Assembly (NCBI GenBank): GCA_018340375.1
Contig: JAFFJZ010000001.1
Coordinates: 53,932,001 to 53,996,000 of the forward strand
Direction of reading: 5' to 3'
Source: Gonatopus flavifemur
Lineage: Eukaryota; Arthropoda; Insecta; Hymenoptera; Dryinidae
Length of the DNA: 64,000 bases
Shown here: positions 12,114-23,967 of the stretch, in pieces
Numbering within the stretch: position 1 is the stretch's first letter
Layout of the letters: every line of letters starts with the position of its first letter
Position numbers and translations under genes: made by a program
Notes under the pieces: generated by a model
The model's input: the letters and a program-made list of their open reading frames with translations, nothing else
What the model was told of the DNA's origin: nothing
Database searches by the model: none

Positions 12114-12749
12114 CACCAGAAATCGGGAATCATGGCAATTTTGATTCTTTATATGGTCATTTTAGCGGTATGCATGCTGATTACGCACGGATATATCAAT
12201 AATGGGCTGATCTTACTCACACAGAAATCGTGGATACTCCACAGAAATTCATCGAAATTTCAATTATTGTAGTGATTATTGAATATTTGTATTTATACTA
12301 ATAATGTAATTAATCGCTTGTAAATTGACAGTTCTATTCACGGCATTCTCAACACTTGAAACTCATCAACCTCCTGGTATTTGTTAATATAATTTTATTT
12401 CCAACTATTTCTGGAACACATGAAATTTGATTTCAATGATAAATTATAATTACTGAATATACATAAAATATAAACATCAATAACACAGAGCATCGTATTT
12501 TTTATAAATAAAACTAATTACCGAGCACTCAATAATAAACACTCGTATATAAATTTTCGAAAATATAACAATGAATTTCATTGGGAAATAAGTGTAATCG
12601 ATGTTCGCATAAAAGAGTGCTAATTAATCTCTCGAAATTCATTCACGGCATAGATATCGAACCTTATCAGAATAGGCAAGTATTTTTAAAATACATCCAT
12701 CGGGCATGTATGATCCAATATCTGAATAAATTTCATAAATTTGTATTTG

Positions 12750-15700
12750 TTACTCAGGAAATTTATGAGAATTTTCTTGTAACCAATTTATACTTTGTTT
12801 GTTGTCCAAAGTGTCAATGTAACGTGCTAAATCTTCTTGATGGACACCGGCTGCAGCGCAATATAACAGAGCAGTATTTTCGATTAATTCTCGTAAACTT
12901 TCAATTTTTGAACTATCATCACTTCTGATAGGGCATTTCTGATATGATTCTTCTGGATTCGTTTGTTCTGCTTTGTTTTCTATCTTTTGAGATTCTCCAA
13001 CACAATTATGAAACGTGCTTTCGCTTCGTGGAATTGAATCCAAATCGTCAGTCTTATCTTGATCACTTTTTTTGAGTTCTCGGGAACATGCTTCGGAACT
13101 CTCATTCAACTTCGATGTTATTAATTTTTCTGAATAGTAATTATGATGCTCCAACGAAACCCTGATTTGCGTTGCCCTATTATCCTCCAATATTCTGTTT
13201 CTTTCATGTCTTTTTTCTCGGTTCTCAAACACCATGTACGTTTGTTTATTTTTAGATAATGAAGTATCATTTGTATTCGAAGATGATAAATCATTTTTCT
13301 TCAACTGCTGATCGTTGTGGGCTTTTAGAATTTTTTGTTGATTTTTTATATTCGTGTAAAATCGATTCTTCCATTTGATTCTCATATGATCGTTACTTCG
13401 TTCTTCGTCACTTTTGAAATTCTTTAACGTGGGTAATGAACTAGAGCAGGGTATTATCAAATTCGTGTAACGATGATCTTCCAGTTTTCGTTCTATTTCC
13501 TTAGATGTGTTACTATGTCGTTCGTTATACTCGTGAAGAATTTTCGCTATATCTGCAGTTTCATTCGTATGCCTTACATTTGTTTCACACGATATTTTTT
13601 CTATGCCAGTTTCTTTTTTATTTTCCAATATTTGTTGATCATTGTTATCTGTTTGTTCGTTTTTTAAAACTTGTGTTCCCAATTTGTCAAACAGACTTTT
13701 GTCGACGAAAAGATGTTTTCTCATGACAGGTATATTCGACGTTGAAGTTGAGGACGTTGGTTGATTTTTCGATTTCACTTCATCGCAACTCTGAATCATC
13801 GTTTCATGATCCACAAGATTGTTGTAAATCGATGAAGACATTTCCATCAAAGTTTCATCGCTGATACATATATCGTCGAGAGTATTTAAATTCGGTCCTT
13901 TTTCTTCAGTATTCCAAAACTGACGTGAAGATATTTTTGAATTACAATCAATATCGGTTGATGGATGAAATGAGAAATTTTTTACAATCTCATTACTTAC
14001 TTTTCGTACAGTCGATGTATCGTTATCGGCAACTTTTGACGAGACTAATGTATTTTCGGAGCTTGTAGAATTTTTTTGAATAATAGAGGGTTTAAGATCA
14101 TTGATACAAGTTTTTGTAGATTTTGCGTTATCGTGATTCGTGGTAAGAGGATTCTCTTTACAATCTTCAAAATTGATATTTTCTACCCCGCCCTGATTCT
14201 GTGGCGACTCATTATGTGATTCATCTTCATGCGTAGCGTTTACTTGTTTGTCGAATGCGGCTAGTTGATCTTGGATATTTTTCTGATATGTAGGATTCAT
14301 CACCAACGCGCAATATGACAGTAAACAATGAAGGCTCTCATGCATGCAGATCTGAAAAGATTTCGAACTTAAATCTGATTCTTTTAAGGATACTCCATAT
14401 TCTGTGTTTTTTATTTTTTGCTGACAATTCTGATTGTCTTCGGCATTGTTGGAATATGGATCTACCAAAACAACTTGTACTTCTGACTCATCAATAATCT
14501 CACGATAAGTTACTCCATCCAAACTAGTAAAATATCTCCCCAAATATTCTGTCGCCAGACCAGCCTGTAAAAAAGAGGTATCAGTCATTGCCTGTGAAAT
14601 GTACCAAGTGAAACATCAAATCTCTCATGATATATGGATACTTTATTACCAACATCGAACAATTTATTTTTGATAATAATAATGTTGTTGAAACGATCTG
14701 ATTTATAACATTTCAATCCTTAGAGGAAGAGTAATGATTCTATATGGAGCCGATAAATCACAGCGTCCTTTGTACTTCCCCAATAAAAATATTTCTCTTC
14801 AAAACTCTTCAGATTTTTCTACATAACTGTCAGATTTCGGACGCTTTGAGAAATTTGCAAAATTTTTAACCATAAATATTACTCTACAAATTTCTGCATT
14901 ACTCTGCAAAATTGTACATAATTCTTCCAATCTTCGTAATATTTTATGAATTTCCCCACAAAATTCGTACAAAACTCGCCAAATCTCCATATTACATTAA
15001 ATACTTCTCTGCATATTTCTGCATCACTCTACAAATCTCTGTTTTATCTATTCACTTTTGCTTGAGGAAAAAAATTTTTGTTCAGAGTTTATCTCTACAA
15101 ATCTCTTTCCAGTTCGACTTGAATGACATTACGGAAGAGACACCACATTGAAAGTCCATTTTTAGGAACTGTCCTCAGTGAGAATTGAACCCGGATCCTG
15201 CGATTGAGAAGCAAAGCCTCTATCACATCAGCGGATCTCCGAGATGACTACAGTAATCTCAAAGTACCACTTATGGGGATCATCTCAATGGAAAATTTTG
15301 AAAAATTCGTTTTCGTGAGGTATAGACCGATCAATTTAGAATCTTCTGAAACGAAAAATGGATAGGTCGTGGGAGAGGGGATTTTTTTGACCTCAACTTG
15401 TAAATTTTTCCAAGTGCTGAGTCAAATCGATAGAAAATTTTGAAAGTTCATCCCTGTGAGATATAGACCAATCAATTCAGAATCTTCTGAAACGAAAAAT
15501 GGATAGGTCGTGGGAGAGGGAATTCTTTTGTCCTCAACTTTTAAATTTTTCCAAGTGCTGGGTCAAATCGGTAGAAAATTTTAAAAAATTCGTTCCCGTC
15601 GGATATAGACTAATCGATTCAGAATCCTCCGAAAGGAAAAATGAGTGGGTCGTGGGAGAGAGGTTTTTCCGAGGCCTACTAGTAAATTTTACTCAAGTTG

Positions 15701-16763
15701 TTTTGAGTCGATCGAAAAATTTGAAAAAATTTACTTCATCTCCGCAAATGCGATTTGAGAAAAATGTATGAATTTGTATAGAAAACTCAACTCTCCGCCA
15801 CAAGCCGTAATATTCTTGGAATAGACAAATAAAGAGAAAATTCAAATTTTTTTCTGCAAATGTAGTTTGCAGAGAAATGTATGAATTCGTGGAGAAAATT
15901 CCTTTCCTCATCAAATGTTTCCACCATTTATCAAGTAGAAAAATGTTGAGAAAATTCAACATTTCTCAACAAAACAACTTCGACCAATAAGTTGAAAATG
16001 TACAGAGAAACCTTTACTGGCAATAGAAATTTTCAGAAATATGCAGAATTTCACAGAGTTTTGGAAGATGAATCTGTTGAAAAAATTCTTTCTTTCTCTA
16101 AGAATTGCGATAATGAAGTTTTGCAGAGAAATTGTTAAAGTTTTGAAGAGAAATATTTTTATTGGGGTTAATCAGCAACATATTCAATACAACATTCAAA
16201 AGGATTTCAAAAAATGTATTTTACCCTTCAAATTGATTATAAATTTTTATTGAATGAATATTTGGAGAATTAATGAAAAAATTTCAGCATTTTAGCATTT
16301 CTACTCTAAGATTTTTAATTTATCCAATACTCTGAGATATATTCCTGGAAAAAGAAACAGATAAGAATAGATCGACTTTGAATTGTTTTCTACGCGGTTT
16401 ATATAGTTTTCTCTGTTCAGGAATATGAATGAATTTGAACCAAAATTATTCACCTGCGGATGGAAAATTGGTCTTTCGTGCATCCCGTGAACTGGCCATT
16501 CTTTCCATTCGGTCGCATCTTTTGTTGTTGGTGCTTGATGAGTGGCGCCTACGTTATGCATTTTACGAGTAACGGATCGGGTATTCATATATGGCATCGC
16601 AGACATTCTAGGGCGTCTAGGGTTATATTCTAATGCGGTGAAATCATCTTCTTTTCTTTTAGTGTTAGATGACAGCAACCTTTGTCGTAGATGAAGGATA
16701 TTCTGTTCCACGGGTTTCTTAGTCGCGCGTATTGGATTTCTTCGTAATTTTACGACTTCGCAA
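12750..16763 (-). CDS. Unrecognised gene, two terminal exons (~707 aa known)
   Basis: Read on the minus strand, exon 16763-16454 (donor GTGAAT, acceptor AAAAATATAG) joins in phase 0 to exon 14564-12750 (acceptor TTTTTTACAG), which ends in a stop. The first exon opens mid-codon (phase 2), so at least one 5' exon is missing; I did not find it. The N-terminal part looks conserved: a basic stretch, then TRSVTRKMHNVGATHQAP, TEWKEWPVHGMHERPIFHP and, across the intron, AGLATEYLGRYFTSLDG. Then follow about 500 residues rich in Ser, Asn, Asp, Glu and Lys that look disordered. The last ~45 residues are again structured-looking (ENTALLYCAAAGVHQEDLAR, then NWLQENSHKF). I do not recognise a family. The gene is convergent with TMEM26, with 637 bp between the stops. 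Confidence 0.7.
15165..15245 (-). repeat. tRNA-like block, possible SINE head
   Basis: On the minus strand the sequence reads like a decayed tRNA gene: a box-A-like GATGTGATAGAGG, then a typical box B, GGTTCAATTCT, preceded by GATCCG and followed by CACTGAGGA. A clean cloverleaf with an anticodon stem does not form by eye, so a tRNA-derived SINE or a pseudo-tRNA is more likely than a working tRNA. Confidence 0.35.
15290..15715 (+). repeat. 141-bp tandem repeat, about three copies
   Basis: GATAGGTCGTGGGAGAG recurs at 15361 and 15502, and as GAGTGGGTCGTGGGAGAG at 15643, a constant spacing of 141 bp. Each unit also carries AGAATCTTCTGAAACGAAAA (or a close variant) and TAAATTTTTCCAAGTGCTG. Confidence 0.85.
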
Positions 16764-16799
16764 CTATATTTTTGAAAATTAGTATATGAATTTTCTATT

Positions 16800-17345
16800 G
16801 ATCAGGTTGTTACAGGCATGACAAGAAGACATCTGATTGATCAGAGATCTAATTAGATCTCATCAGATCTAAATTTTAGCAAAAATCTCGACAAATCTGT
16901 TCATATCTACACCGAAAAAAATAATTAGTTACCCTTACTCAAAATTAGTTCCAGCAACTATAGATACAGTTGTTAATATTTGGATAACTGAAACGGGCGT
17001 TGGCTCAACTAAATTCAAATTTAGTTCCTCTGACTTGAGTTGCTGTTACTATTCTATTCTTTTATTACTCGGAACTAATTTTCACAACTAACTTTAGTTC
17101 ATTCGGTCAAATAAATTATTTTTTTCGGTGTACTTACATCTGAGCATCTCAACTTAGGTAACAATCTTCGGAGTTTGCTGATATCCACTCACTCCCAAAG
17201 ATTCCAATTTTGTAAGAAATCCAACAAAATATAGGAAAATTCAAAAAGATTTCTGATCTCTGGAGTTCTCTGTGGATATCTCCGGATATCTTTTTTTGCC
17301 GAAATTGAGATCTGAAGAATTTGGTGTAAATTCTGGGTAAATTCA
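16800..17345. mobile_element. AGATCT-rich element interrupted by a MITE
   Basis: The left part (ATCAGATCTAAATTTTAGCA) and right part (CATCTCAACTTAGGTAACAA, GATATCCACTCACTCCCAAA, GATTCCAATTTTGTAAG) match the uninterrupted element at 57043-57294 in order. They are separated here by the 16909-17131 insertion. Confidence 0.6.
16909..17131. mobile_element. 223-bp palindromic MITE inserted in the AGATCT element
   Basis: The ends ACACCGAAAAAAATAATTA and AATTATTTTTTTCGGTGT are inverted. The arms repeat the words AACTAAATT and TTAGTTCC in both directions. The related element at 57 kb lacks this insertion. Confidence 0.75.
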
Positions 17346-17436
17346 AGGAGAAATATTTCTCTCAGTTTGCACATTCAGAATATACGCCTATTTATTTTCA
17401 TTTGGGAGATTTGAATTATCGGAATAACTTCCCCGT

Positions 17437-17546
17437 GCACGGAAAAAAATGTTCCGCTGTACCAGCTAAATTTTAGCTGCTGCAGCGAAATATCTAGCTA
17501 TGATAGCTAAAATCTAGCTGATACAGCTAAACATTTTTTCCGTGTG
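17437..17546. mobile_element. 110-bp MITE with GCACGGAAAAAA ends
   Basis: GCACGGAAAAAAATGTT at the left and AACATTTTTTCCGTGTGGC at the right are inverted. The interior is a palindromic series of TAGCT and TAGCTAAA words. The ACACGG/CCGTGT ends recall the outer ends of 10693-11196. Confidence 0.7.
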
Positions 17547-17887
17547 GCACTTTTCACCCCGCTCTCTCCTAATCCTGTCTAATCATTGTACATTGATTGA
17601 CACGATCTAGATGGGGTTTAGGCATATAAAAACATAACTCTGGTGAAAATCCAAAAGTGAAGGGAGAGGTTATTGGGACAAATGAAACGTGAAAATGTTT
17701 CAATTCCCTCCTACATTACTTTTAGGTGACTCTTTGTTACTCTTAGGTGACTCTTCGCTTGCGCTTTCGTCGCGTTTCAACGCTTCATTTTCACCAGGGA
17801 ACCGACACAAAAGATCTTTAAATAAAAAGAAGTCCAACCGAAAAGTTCATGTTTTTTTTGTTCATTTTCGATTTCATCATGGTAACA

Positions 17888-18143
17888 CACGCAGAGAAAA
17901 GTTACCTAAAAAATTACTAGACTTTATAGTAAAATAGGGACAAAATCACATTTTGGGGGTATGTATTATATGTTGTGATTAAAATTACTATACTTTCTAT
18001 CAATAAATAACAGAATTCCATCACTGCTTACTAGAAAGTATAGTAAGTTGAATGACAACATATAATACATAACCCCAAAATGTGATTTTGTCCTTAGTTT
18101 ACTGTAAAGTGTAGTAATTTTTTAGGTAACTTTTCTTTGCGTG
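17888..18143. mobile_element. 256-bp palindromic MITE
   Basis: CACGCAGAGAAAAGTTACCT at the left is mirrored by AGGTAACTTTTCTTTGCGTG at the right. The arms continue with AAAAAATTACTA and with ACAAAATCACATTTTGGGG against CCCCAAAATGTGATTTTGTC. A more distant relative (ACACAGAGAAAAGTTCATAT) starts near 48903. Confidence 0.8.
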
Positions 18144-18869
18144 CACTTGTTCGTTGTTGAAGAGCACCCTTGAAACCCTGAGCAGTAATTCTTTATGCCA
18201 ACATTTTGTCCTTTAGACGTTAATAGGTTGAGAACGGTATACAGGGTTCCCCCAAAATTTGGAGAGTCATTTTTCCTGGCTATCACTGACCATATTCAAC
18301 ATTTTCCATGACTCTCAAATAAGTATACCCAGATAGCACACGAGTTGCTCCAACACCAAACCAATCAATTTGTTTCGATAACTGGAAATAGCAAAGCCGA
18401 AATACTTGGAGCAAGTTGGGGTAACTTAGGACGCCACTAAGCGAACTCAGCTTATAAATGAAATTGTGGAATTGTCATGATTTATGAAGGAATATTGTTA
18501 CAATTTACCAGTATATCGCGTCGTCACCAAATTCCTCTGAATATGAGTGTGATACGTACATATATGTATACTGTCCTATCTATATAACGGTATCAAGGGC
18601 GTATCCAGAAATTCTCTATCCTCCTTTGAGGGGACTCGAGCATAAGGAAGTGGGGAAGGGAAAAATTTAAATTCGTTAATGTTTTGAGGTTGAAATTTTA
18701 CGATTTTATTTTTCAGCCTTCAGAAATCACTTAGAAATTTGAGGTTTGCGGCGATGTGTAACTCTAGGCATGTAATTTATTATTATTCACTTTAAATGAG
18801 GTAGCGAAGTTTTGGATATTCCCTTGAAAGGTATTACCCTTCACTCTAAAAAATTTGGCAGTGCCAAGT

Positions 18870-18984
18870 AAAGTCCACTCCGAATGGTGTTGTTTCAACA
18901 CCTGGCGGTGTTATTTTCACACCGTATGGTGTCATTCTAACACCATTTGGAGTTATTTCAACACTGTATTCCGGAGTGAACTTT
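18870..18984. mobile_element. Short MITE with AGTCCACTCCG ends
   Basis: AAAGTCCACTCCGAATGGTG at the left is mirrored by CCGGAGTGAACTTTT at the right. The interior is built of GGTGTTATTTTCACACCG-like short inverted words. Confidence 0.6.
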
Positions 18985-19149
18985 TATCACAGTATTTTGA
19001 GACGTTTAGAGGTGATCTACGAATTGAAATAAAATGAGCGCAGTCAATAGATCAATTGTGAATACCTATTCTTCTGACATCGCGTTTTGAACCAAACCAA
19101 AGGAATGGTATTCGCAAACAAAATCGCAAGGCAATTCAATGAAATTTAT

Positions 19150-19364
19150 TATGAATATTTTGAATTCAAAACGAACTCTTAATGAATAACCTAATGTTCA
19201 GAAAGAATTCGTATCAAGACTCCATAATGAATTCTGCGTGCATTCAATACGTTTTAATCTTGACTTCATTGAATTCTTATTGAATTCATTATTGGTCGCA
19301 TAATGGCAACTATTCAGAAAGTCTTTGGGAAGTCTCTGTGAATTCAAATTGATCATTTGTGCTG
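19150..19364 (+). repeat. Dispersed ~200-bp repeat, copy 2
   Basis: Same ordered blocks as 1783-1978: ATTATGAATATTTTGAAT, ATAATGAATTCTGC, ATTCATTATTGGTCGCATAA, TCTTTGGGAAGT. It lies inside the CAGGG-ended element and ends in TTTGTGCTGGGTGGG. Confidence 0.6.
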
Positions 19365-19554
19365 GGTGGGTAAAAAATACACAAATGGACATTACTCCTT
19401 GAAAATTTTTTGCTGGAATCAAATGTTTCAATTTTCCCTGACTTTTTATAAATTTGAATGGATTTCCCTAACTAATGGAGCATTTTGAAAACGTTCCCTG
19501 ACTTTCCCTGACTGAATAAGGATTCCCCGACTTTCAATGACTGGGGGGACCCTG

Positions 19555-20125
19555 GGTATACTCAAGATTCTTGTTGCAAATCAAGACGAAAAATTACCAA
19601 ATTGACAGATTCACAGTGTCAACTGGACCTTGTTGATTTTAAAAACTCATACTGTTCTAGAATGAATCATATTTCCACATTATTCAATTATTTGATTTTT
19701 TTAAATATCTTCCTTATTTTAAGGGGATACAAAATCTCATAATTTCTCAAGGAATTGGGACTTTTATGAAAAATTATGGAAAGTTATGAGATCATTTTCG
19801 CCAGGGTACCAGCGTCGGTATCGGATCTCTCTTTTTATCTACTGATCCTGTCCCTTTCTAACCGATGATGGATTTGAGGAGACGATTATTTAGGGAACAA
19901 ATTTTTAGGTTACTGAAAACATGAACAGCTGAATTGGGTTTACAAATGTTCTATTCACTTTTCAAATGGGGGCGGCAAAGTTCTAAATCCGCCACTGCTA
20001 TTTATATTTAGACATGTCATTTTCAACTAGGATGGCATAGAATCGTCGCAACCATTTTTATGTTCTGGCCGCCATGGTGAGTACGAATTATAAATTATTT
20101 GAATTAAATATCTCTAGTAAAAATT
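19555..20125. other. Intergenic, nothing firm
   Basis: AT-rich sequence without an exon that I can support. A short word CACCAGGGTACC and scattered repeat debris are all that stand out. Confidence 0.4.
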
Positions 20126-21151
20126 CTCATTTCGGTTCGCCAAATGGATTTGGTGCAGACTTCCCGAGTGGAAATTTGTTACAGCTACATTGCGGTCCTC
20201 GTTCTGTTTGCCAAATTATAAATACGGTCCTATAGTCAGGGTTGCCGGATCCAGCTCGTATACAAAATGTAACGCCTGAACAGATACGGTCCAAATGTGA
20301 CCGACCGTTCCGGTTCCTTATCTGAAAAATGTATGGTACAGATTAGGTTACCAAATCCGGTCCATATTAGACTATTGAATTCGGCCCTTCTCTCCAAAAT
20401 TCCATGCGCTACGTGCGTATCAGCTGGTTGTAGTACGCATCTAATGACTTTTCTCATGGCAATTTTGACTCAACGAACGATTTTTTGAAGATTCGTCATC
20501 GAACAAATTCTAGGACGATTTTATTTCTGGAAGTTTTTCATCAAAGGTTCTAATTACAAAGTTATGAAAAATGGAATTTTGTTTGCGAACGTAAACATCT
20601 TAGAATATATTATATTGTAAATATTAATATGAGTTATGATAAAAACATCTTTTACATTCAATATTTGTGCAAGAAATTATCTTACACTTGGCAAAATCAG
20701 CTCGGCTCATATCAGAATAGAACCTCATTTGCAAATAAAATCAAGAACATCTGATCCAAACAGAGGTAGTTGAAATACGACATGGCGATAATGCCAAGCT
20801 TGGAATTTGGTATGCTTGAAATCAGAGTACCGATGTCAGGTCCGAGTTGATAGAATTGTAATAGGGTTCACACTAGAAAATCTCATCAGGCCCGGATTTT
20901 ATGAAAAACGGTATGTCGTATCGCGAGAGTCTCAAGGCAGTACACATTTGGGTCTAACGTGGAATTCCTTGATACGTTATTTCATATGTGTGCTTCATTA
21001 GGGCCCTATGTGGATTCGATGATAATGTATACCGTGATGGAGCCTGATTCGGACCGCATCAGTATTACGGCTAGTCGTAACAGATTTCTGCTCGGGTTGT
21101 TGCATGTGATCGTTCAGTTATCTGGGTCCATTCGGCGAACCGAAGTGAATC
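20126..21151. mobile_element. ~1-kb degenerate inverted repeat element
   Basis: CTCATTTCGGTTCGCCAAAT at the left is mirrored by ATTCGGCGAACCGAAGTGA at the right. Inward, CGAGTGGAAATTTGTTACAG pairs loosely with CGTAACAGATTTCTGCTCGG and GCGGTCCTCG with GACCGCATCAG. The open frames within it (for example 20236-20488 and 20959-21387) are products of the repeat and match no family that I know. Confidence 0.6.
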
Positions 21152-22180
21152 AATGCGCCCATCATTATGAGCAAAAATATGGTGTGTGTATATCAACCTC
21201 TAGAGGATGGGAATCCTCGAAAATTTTTTTACCATTTTTTCTTTATTCAGAACATCAAATAACTCCTGAAAAACATGAGGAAGGTTGTTTCCCAGGGTGG
21301 TCCCTTTTGAGACCAGTCCCATCCGCTGAAGGTTACATGAAATCAGTTAGTTTGTACAGTACCAAGCAGCACAAAAGTTATATTTAAAGTCCTTATACAT
21401 TGAAACATCCGCAACAAAGAATTTCCTGCTAAAAATGCCAGATAAATCCGGACGATTCTTGGATATGATAGGTTTGCACACAGAGCAATTGCAGCCGGAT
21501 TAAAATCAAAGCAATTCAAGGGTTCAATATACAGACCTCAAGTATTGTTTTTGAATCTCACTGTAGTCATCATAGCATTTCATAGCTGAATGGGAAAGAT
21601 ACTAAACTACACATTATCGGAAGTCTTGGAGTCAAATCTCGACGAAACGGTAAAATTTCGTTCTCCAATTCCTCTGTACACGCTTCTCTGCACAAAAAAG
21701 AAAGGATTTCTTTGAATCTAAAGAATTGTTATTTAAATAGGCTTTAAAGAGAATGAATATTTTTTTGGTACAAACAAATTTGTTGTTCGAAAAAAGGGCC
21801 AAATAAAAATTTCTTAAATTCAAAAAAATCTGTATTTCTGTGTGGCATTGATTATACTCTTTATGGAGCGTCAATTTTCATACGCTTTCTTTGTTTCAAA
21901 CTTTGCTCCAAATACTCTTCTAATCGATTCTATTTATTTTCTACTCCCTTTCTGTTGATTTTTTTCCGCTTTATTTCAATGTCCATTTTGACCAGGATTA
22001 GGCTACAAAACCGAGTGGAAAACTCGGAAGTTACACAATAATCAAAGCAGGTTTGATCGTTCTACGATGGTCCCAGAACTTGACAGAGCAATTTTTTCCA
22101 TTTTTCCTGACATTTTGATGTAACAATGATGTCAATATAATGGAATTATGTGATAGAGACATAATTATTACATCAAATCT
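21152..22180. other. Intergenic, nothing recognised
   Basis: AT-rich, with short open frames on both strands that lack splice or family support. Confidence 0.4.
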
Positions 22181-22680
22181 GTACTAAAAATACCAGGCCA
22201 GGGTTGATAGTCCTTGGATTCATTTCTTTTTCCTTATTGGTTATCTTATTCAACAGAGATGTGTGATTGGTCAATTCTGTTGCGATTCAAGGACCGCTAT
22301 CAACCCAGCAGGCTGAACCGGACGAAAAATAGTTGTCAGGCTTTGAACAATTTTTTTCACGTGGAATTCGAGGACACACTGACAAACTTTCTACTTGATT
22401 TTGTAAAAAATTACCAAATTGAAACATCCTGTCAAAACCTGACAGGAAAACTTTGGTCTCTTTTTGACTGTATATCACAGTTTATTGATTTCAAACAGAA
22501 TCATTCCAAAAAATTATTGTCAGACAGAATATTTCAATTCGGTGATTCCGGACAAAACCGGATACAAAGTTTTGTCAGTTTTTGCCTTGATTTCACATGG
22601 AAGAAACCTTGAAAGCTTGACAATTTTTTGTCCGATTCTGCCTGGCATTTTCAGCACGAATTACCAGGTTGACTGTGTAA
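22180..22680. repeat. Inverted-repeat debris rich in TTGTC/GACAA words
   Basis: GTTGATAGTCCTTGGATTC is mirrored by GATTCAAGGACCGCTATCAAC about 80 bp later. The right part has many CCTGACA, GGACAAAACCGGA and TTTTGTCAG words and near-inverse copies. A small open frame across it is probably not a gene. Confidence 0.45.
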
Positions 22681-22706
22681 GATTCCTGTTGTGGGAATTT
22701 TAAAAT

Positions 22707-23343
22707 CCCGTATGGAAATATTTCGCTGAAAAATGTCTGCAAAACTATGAAAAATCTTTGAAAAAAAATGAAAAAACTCTGACAAACTCTGAGAATCTCT
22801 GAAATTTTGATGAGAAATCTAATATTTTTGGGACATTCTTTACAGACTTTTTTCAGACTTTTTTCAGAGTTTCTCAGAGTTTTTTCATACTTTTTCAGAG
22901 AAATAGTAACGAAATTGCACTCTGAAAAAACTCTGACAAAACTCTAATAAATTGTTGACATTTTTCTGATTATTGAAAAATCCTGAAATTCAATAAATAC
23001 ATTCATATGCCGTATTCAAATATCATGTGTGAAAAAGTGTTTGAAAATTTTTTAATTTTTTTCTAAAAGTCAGAAAAATGTTAGCAATCCATCATAGTTT
23101 TGTCAGAGTTTTTTCAGAGTGCAATTTCGTTACTATTTCTCTGAAAAAGAATGAAAAAACTCTGAGAAACTCCGAAAAAAGTCTGAAAAAAGTCTGTAAA
23201 GAATGTCCCAAAAATATTAGATTTCTCATCAAAATTTCAGAGATTCTCAGAGTTTGTCAGAGTTTCTCAGAATTTTTTCATTTTTTTTTCAGAGATTTTT
23301 CATAGTTTTACAGACATTTTTCAGCGAAATATTTCCATACGGG
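22707..23343. mobile_element. 637-bp long palindrome, copy 1
   Basis: The outer 20 bp, CCCGTATGGAAATATTTCGC and GCGAAATATTTCCATACGGG, are perfectly inverted. Arms of roughly 280 bp follow, built of TCTGAAAAA, CTCTGACAAA and CAGAGTTTTTTCA words, around an AT-rich loop that includes CATATGCCGTATTCAAATAT. AT stands outside both ends. The open frames of about 75-92 aa read from it are mirror images and are not genes. A second copy lies at 46718-47340. Confidence 0.85.
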
Positions 23344-23403
23344 ATAGAAAATACTTTGAATATAACTTCTGTGATACTCACTTTGCCGTGTGTTGCTTGG
23401 GAT

Positions 23404-23640
23404 TATACATAAAGAATTGTCAAATGATGGAACATCTAGATTGTCTTGGAAGTTAGTTAATTCATGCAAATATTTTAACCATTGTTTTAAAGAATTTAAA
23501 AATTCTCTGAAGTCTTCGGATAAATCCCTTATAACATTCCTAAATTTTCCACAATTTTTCAATGGAGGCGCAATGCACATAAATTTTATATTTAATGTGA
23601 ACGATGTTTGCAAGAGAATTCTCACAGAACTTCAAATATA
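23404..23640 (-). other. Isolated candidate exon, not assigned
   Basis: On the minus strand an open frame from about 23580 runs through helical-looking sequence (FREFLNSLKQWLKYLHEL) to a strong donor, GTGAGTATC, at about 23379. The donor, however, lies beside GTGTTGCTTGGGAT, which is an end of the CCC...GGG repeat family. Its phase (1) also does not fit the known 5' edge of the 12750-16763 gene. It may be repeat sequence only. Confidence 0.2.
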
Positions 23641-23967
23641 ATTTTTTAATAATGTTGTATTTGTTCATTTTGCACTTACAAAATTGATAACAAAATCAAT
23701 TCTCATTGGCATGAAAGAACTTTTTAACCCAGTATAAAGTTCGTATATCCGTTGTTATCCGTTTGTGATATATTTTTGTCATGTTTGTCCAAAAATGTAC
23801 AGGTTGAGAATTCTACAAAATATCTTTATGAACTGGATTGATGGTTTTCGTGATACCTTAGAAGTGGTTAACGATTCTGAACTTATATTATTCTTCTTCA
23901 TAGAATACAAAAACAATGGTTCAACCGAAGTTCTTTCAAAAATATGATTAAATTTCAAAAGAATTAT

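Larger units (their letters stand above)
14778..16167. mobile_element. 1.39-kb element with 29-bp terminal inverted repeats, in the intron of the unrecognised gene
   Basis: CCCCAATAAAAATATTTCTC at the left is the inverse of GAGAAATATTTTTATTGGGG at the right, and the match continues inward through TTCAAAACT. The outer third on each side has further loosely inverted words such as CTCTACAAATTTCTGCA. Its centre holds a tRNA-like block and a 141-bp tandem array (separate entries). No transposase frame is visible. Confidence 0.75.
18242..19554. mobile_element. CAGGG-ended element carrying nested insertions
   Basis: The ends CAGGGTTCCCCC and GGGGGGACCCTG are inverted, with GGTATA just outside both as a possible target duplication. 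Near the left end ATTTTTCCTGGCTATCACTGA and near the right end the words TTTCCCTGACT recur. Inside are a CCCAGATAGCACA end (18328), the CACTCCG element (about 18870-18984) and the dispersed repeat at about 19150-19364. These suggest several later insertions. Confidence 0.6.

Noticed and set aside
15165..15245. Functional tRNA gene
   Set aside because: Box B is good, but no proper anticodon stem or acceptor stem pairing is visible; it is listed as a tRNA-like repeat only.
20236..21387. Frames up to 142 aa in the 20-21 kb region
   Set aside because: They lie within a degenerate inverted repeat of about 1 kb and show no known transposase motif such as a DDE triad.
22707..23343. Open frames rich in Lys/Ser/Phe (also at 46718-47340) of 75-92 aa
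   Set aside because: They arise from the palindrome arms, appear on both strands and have no start, splice or family support.
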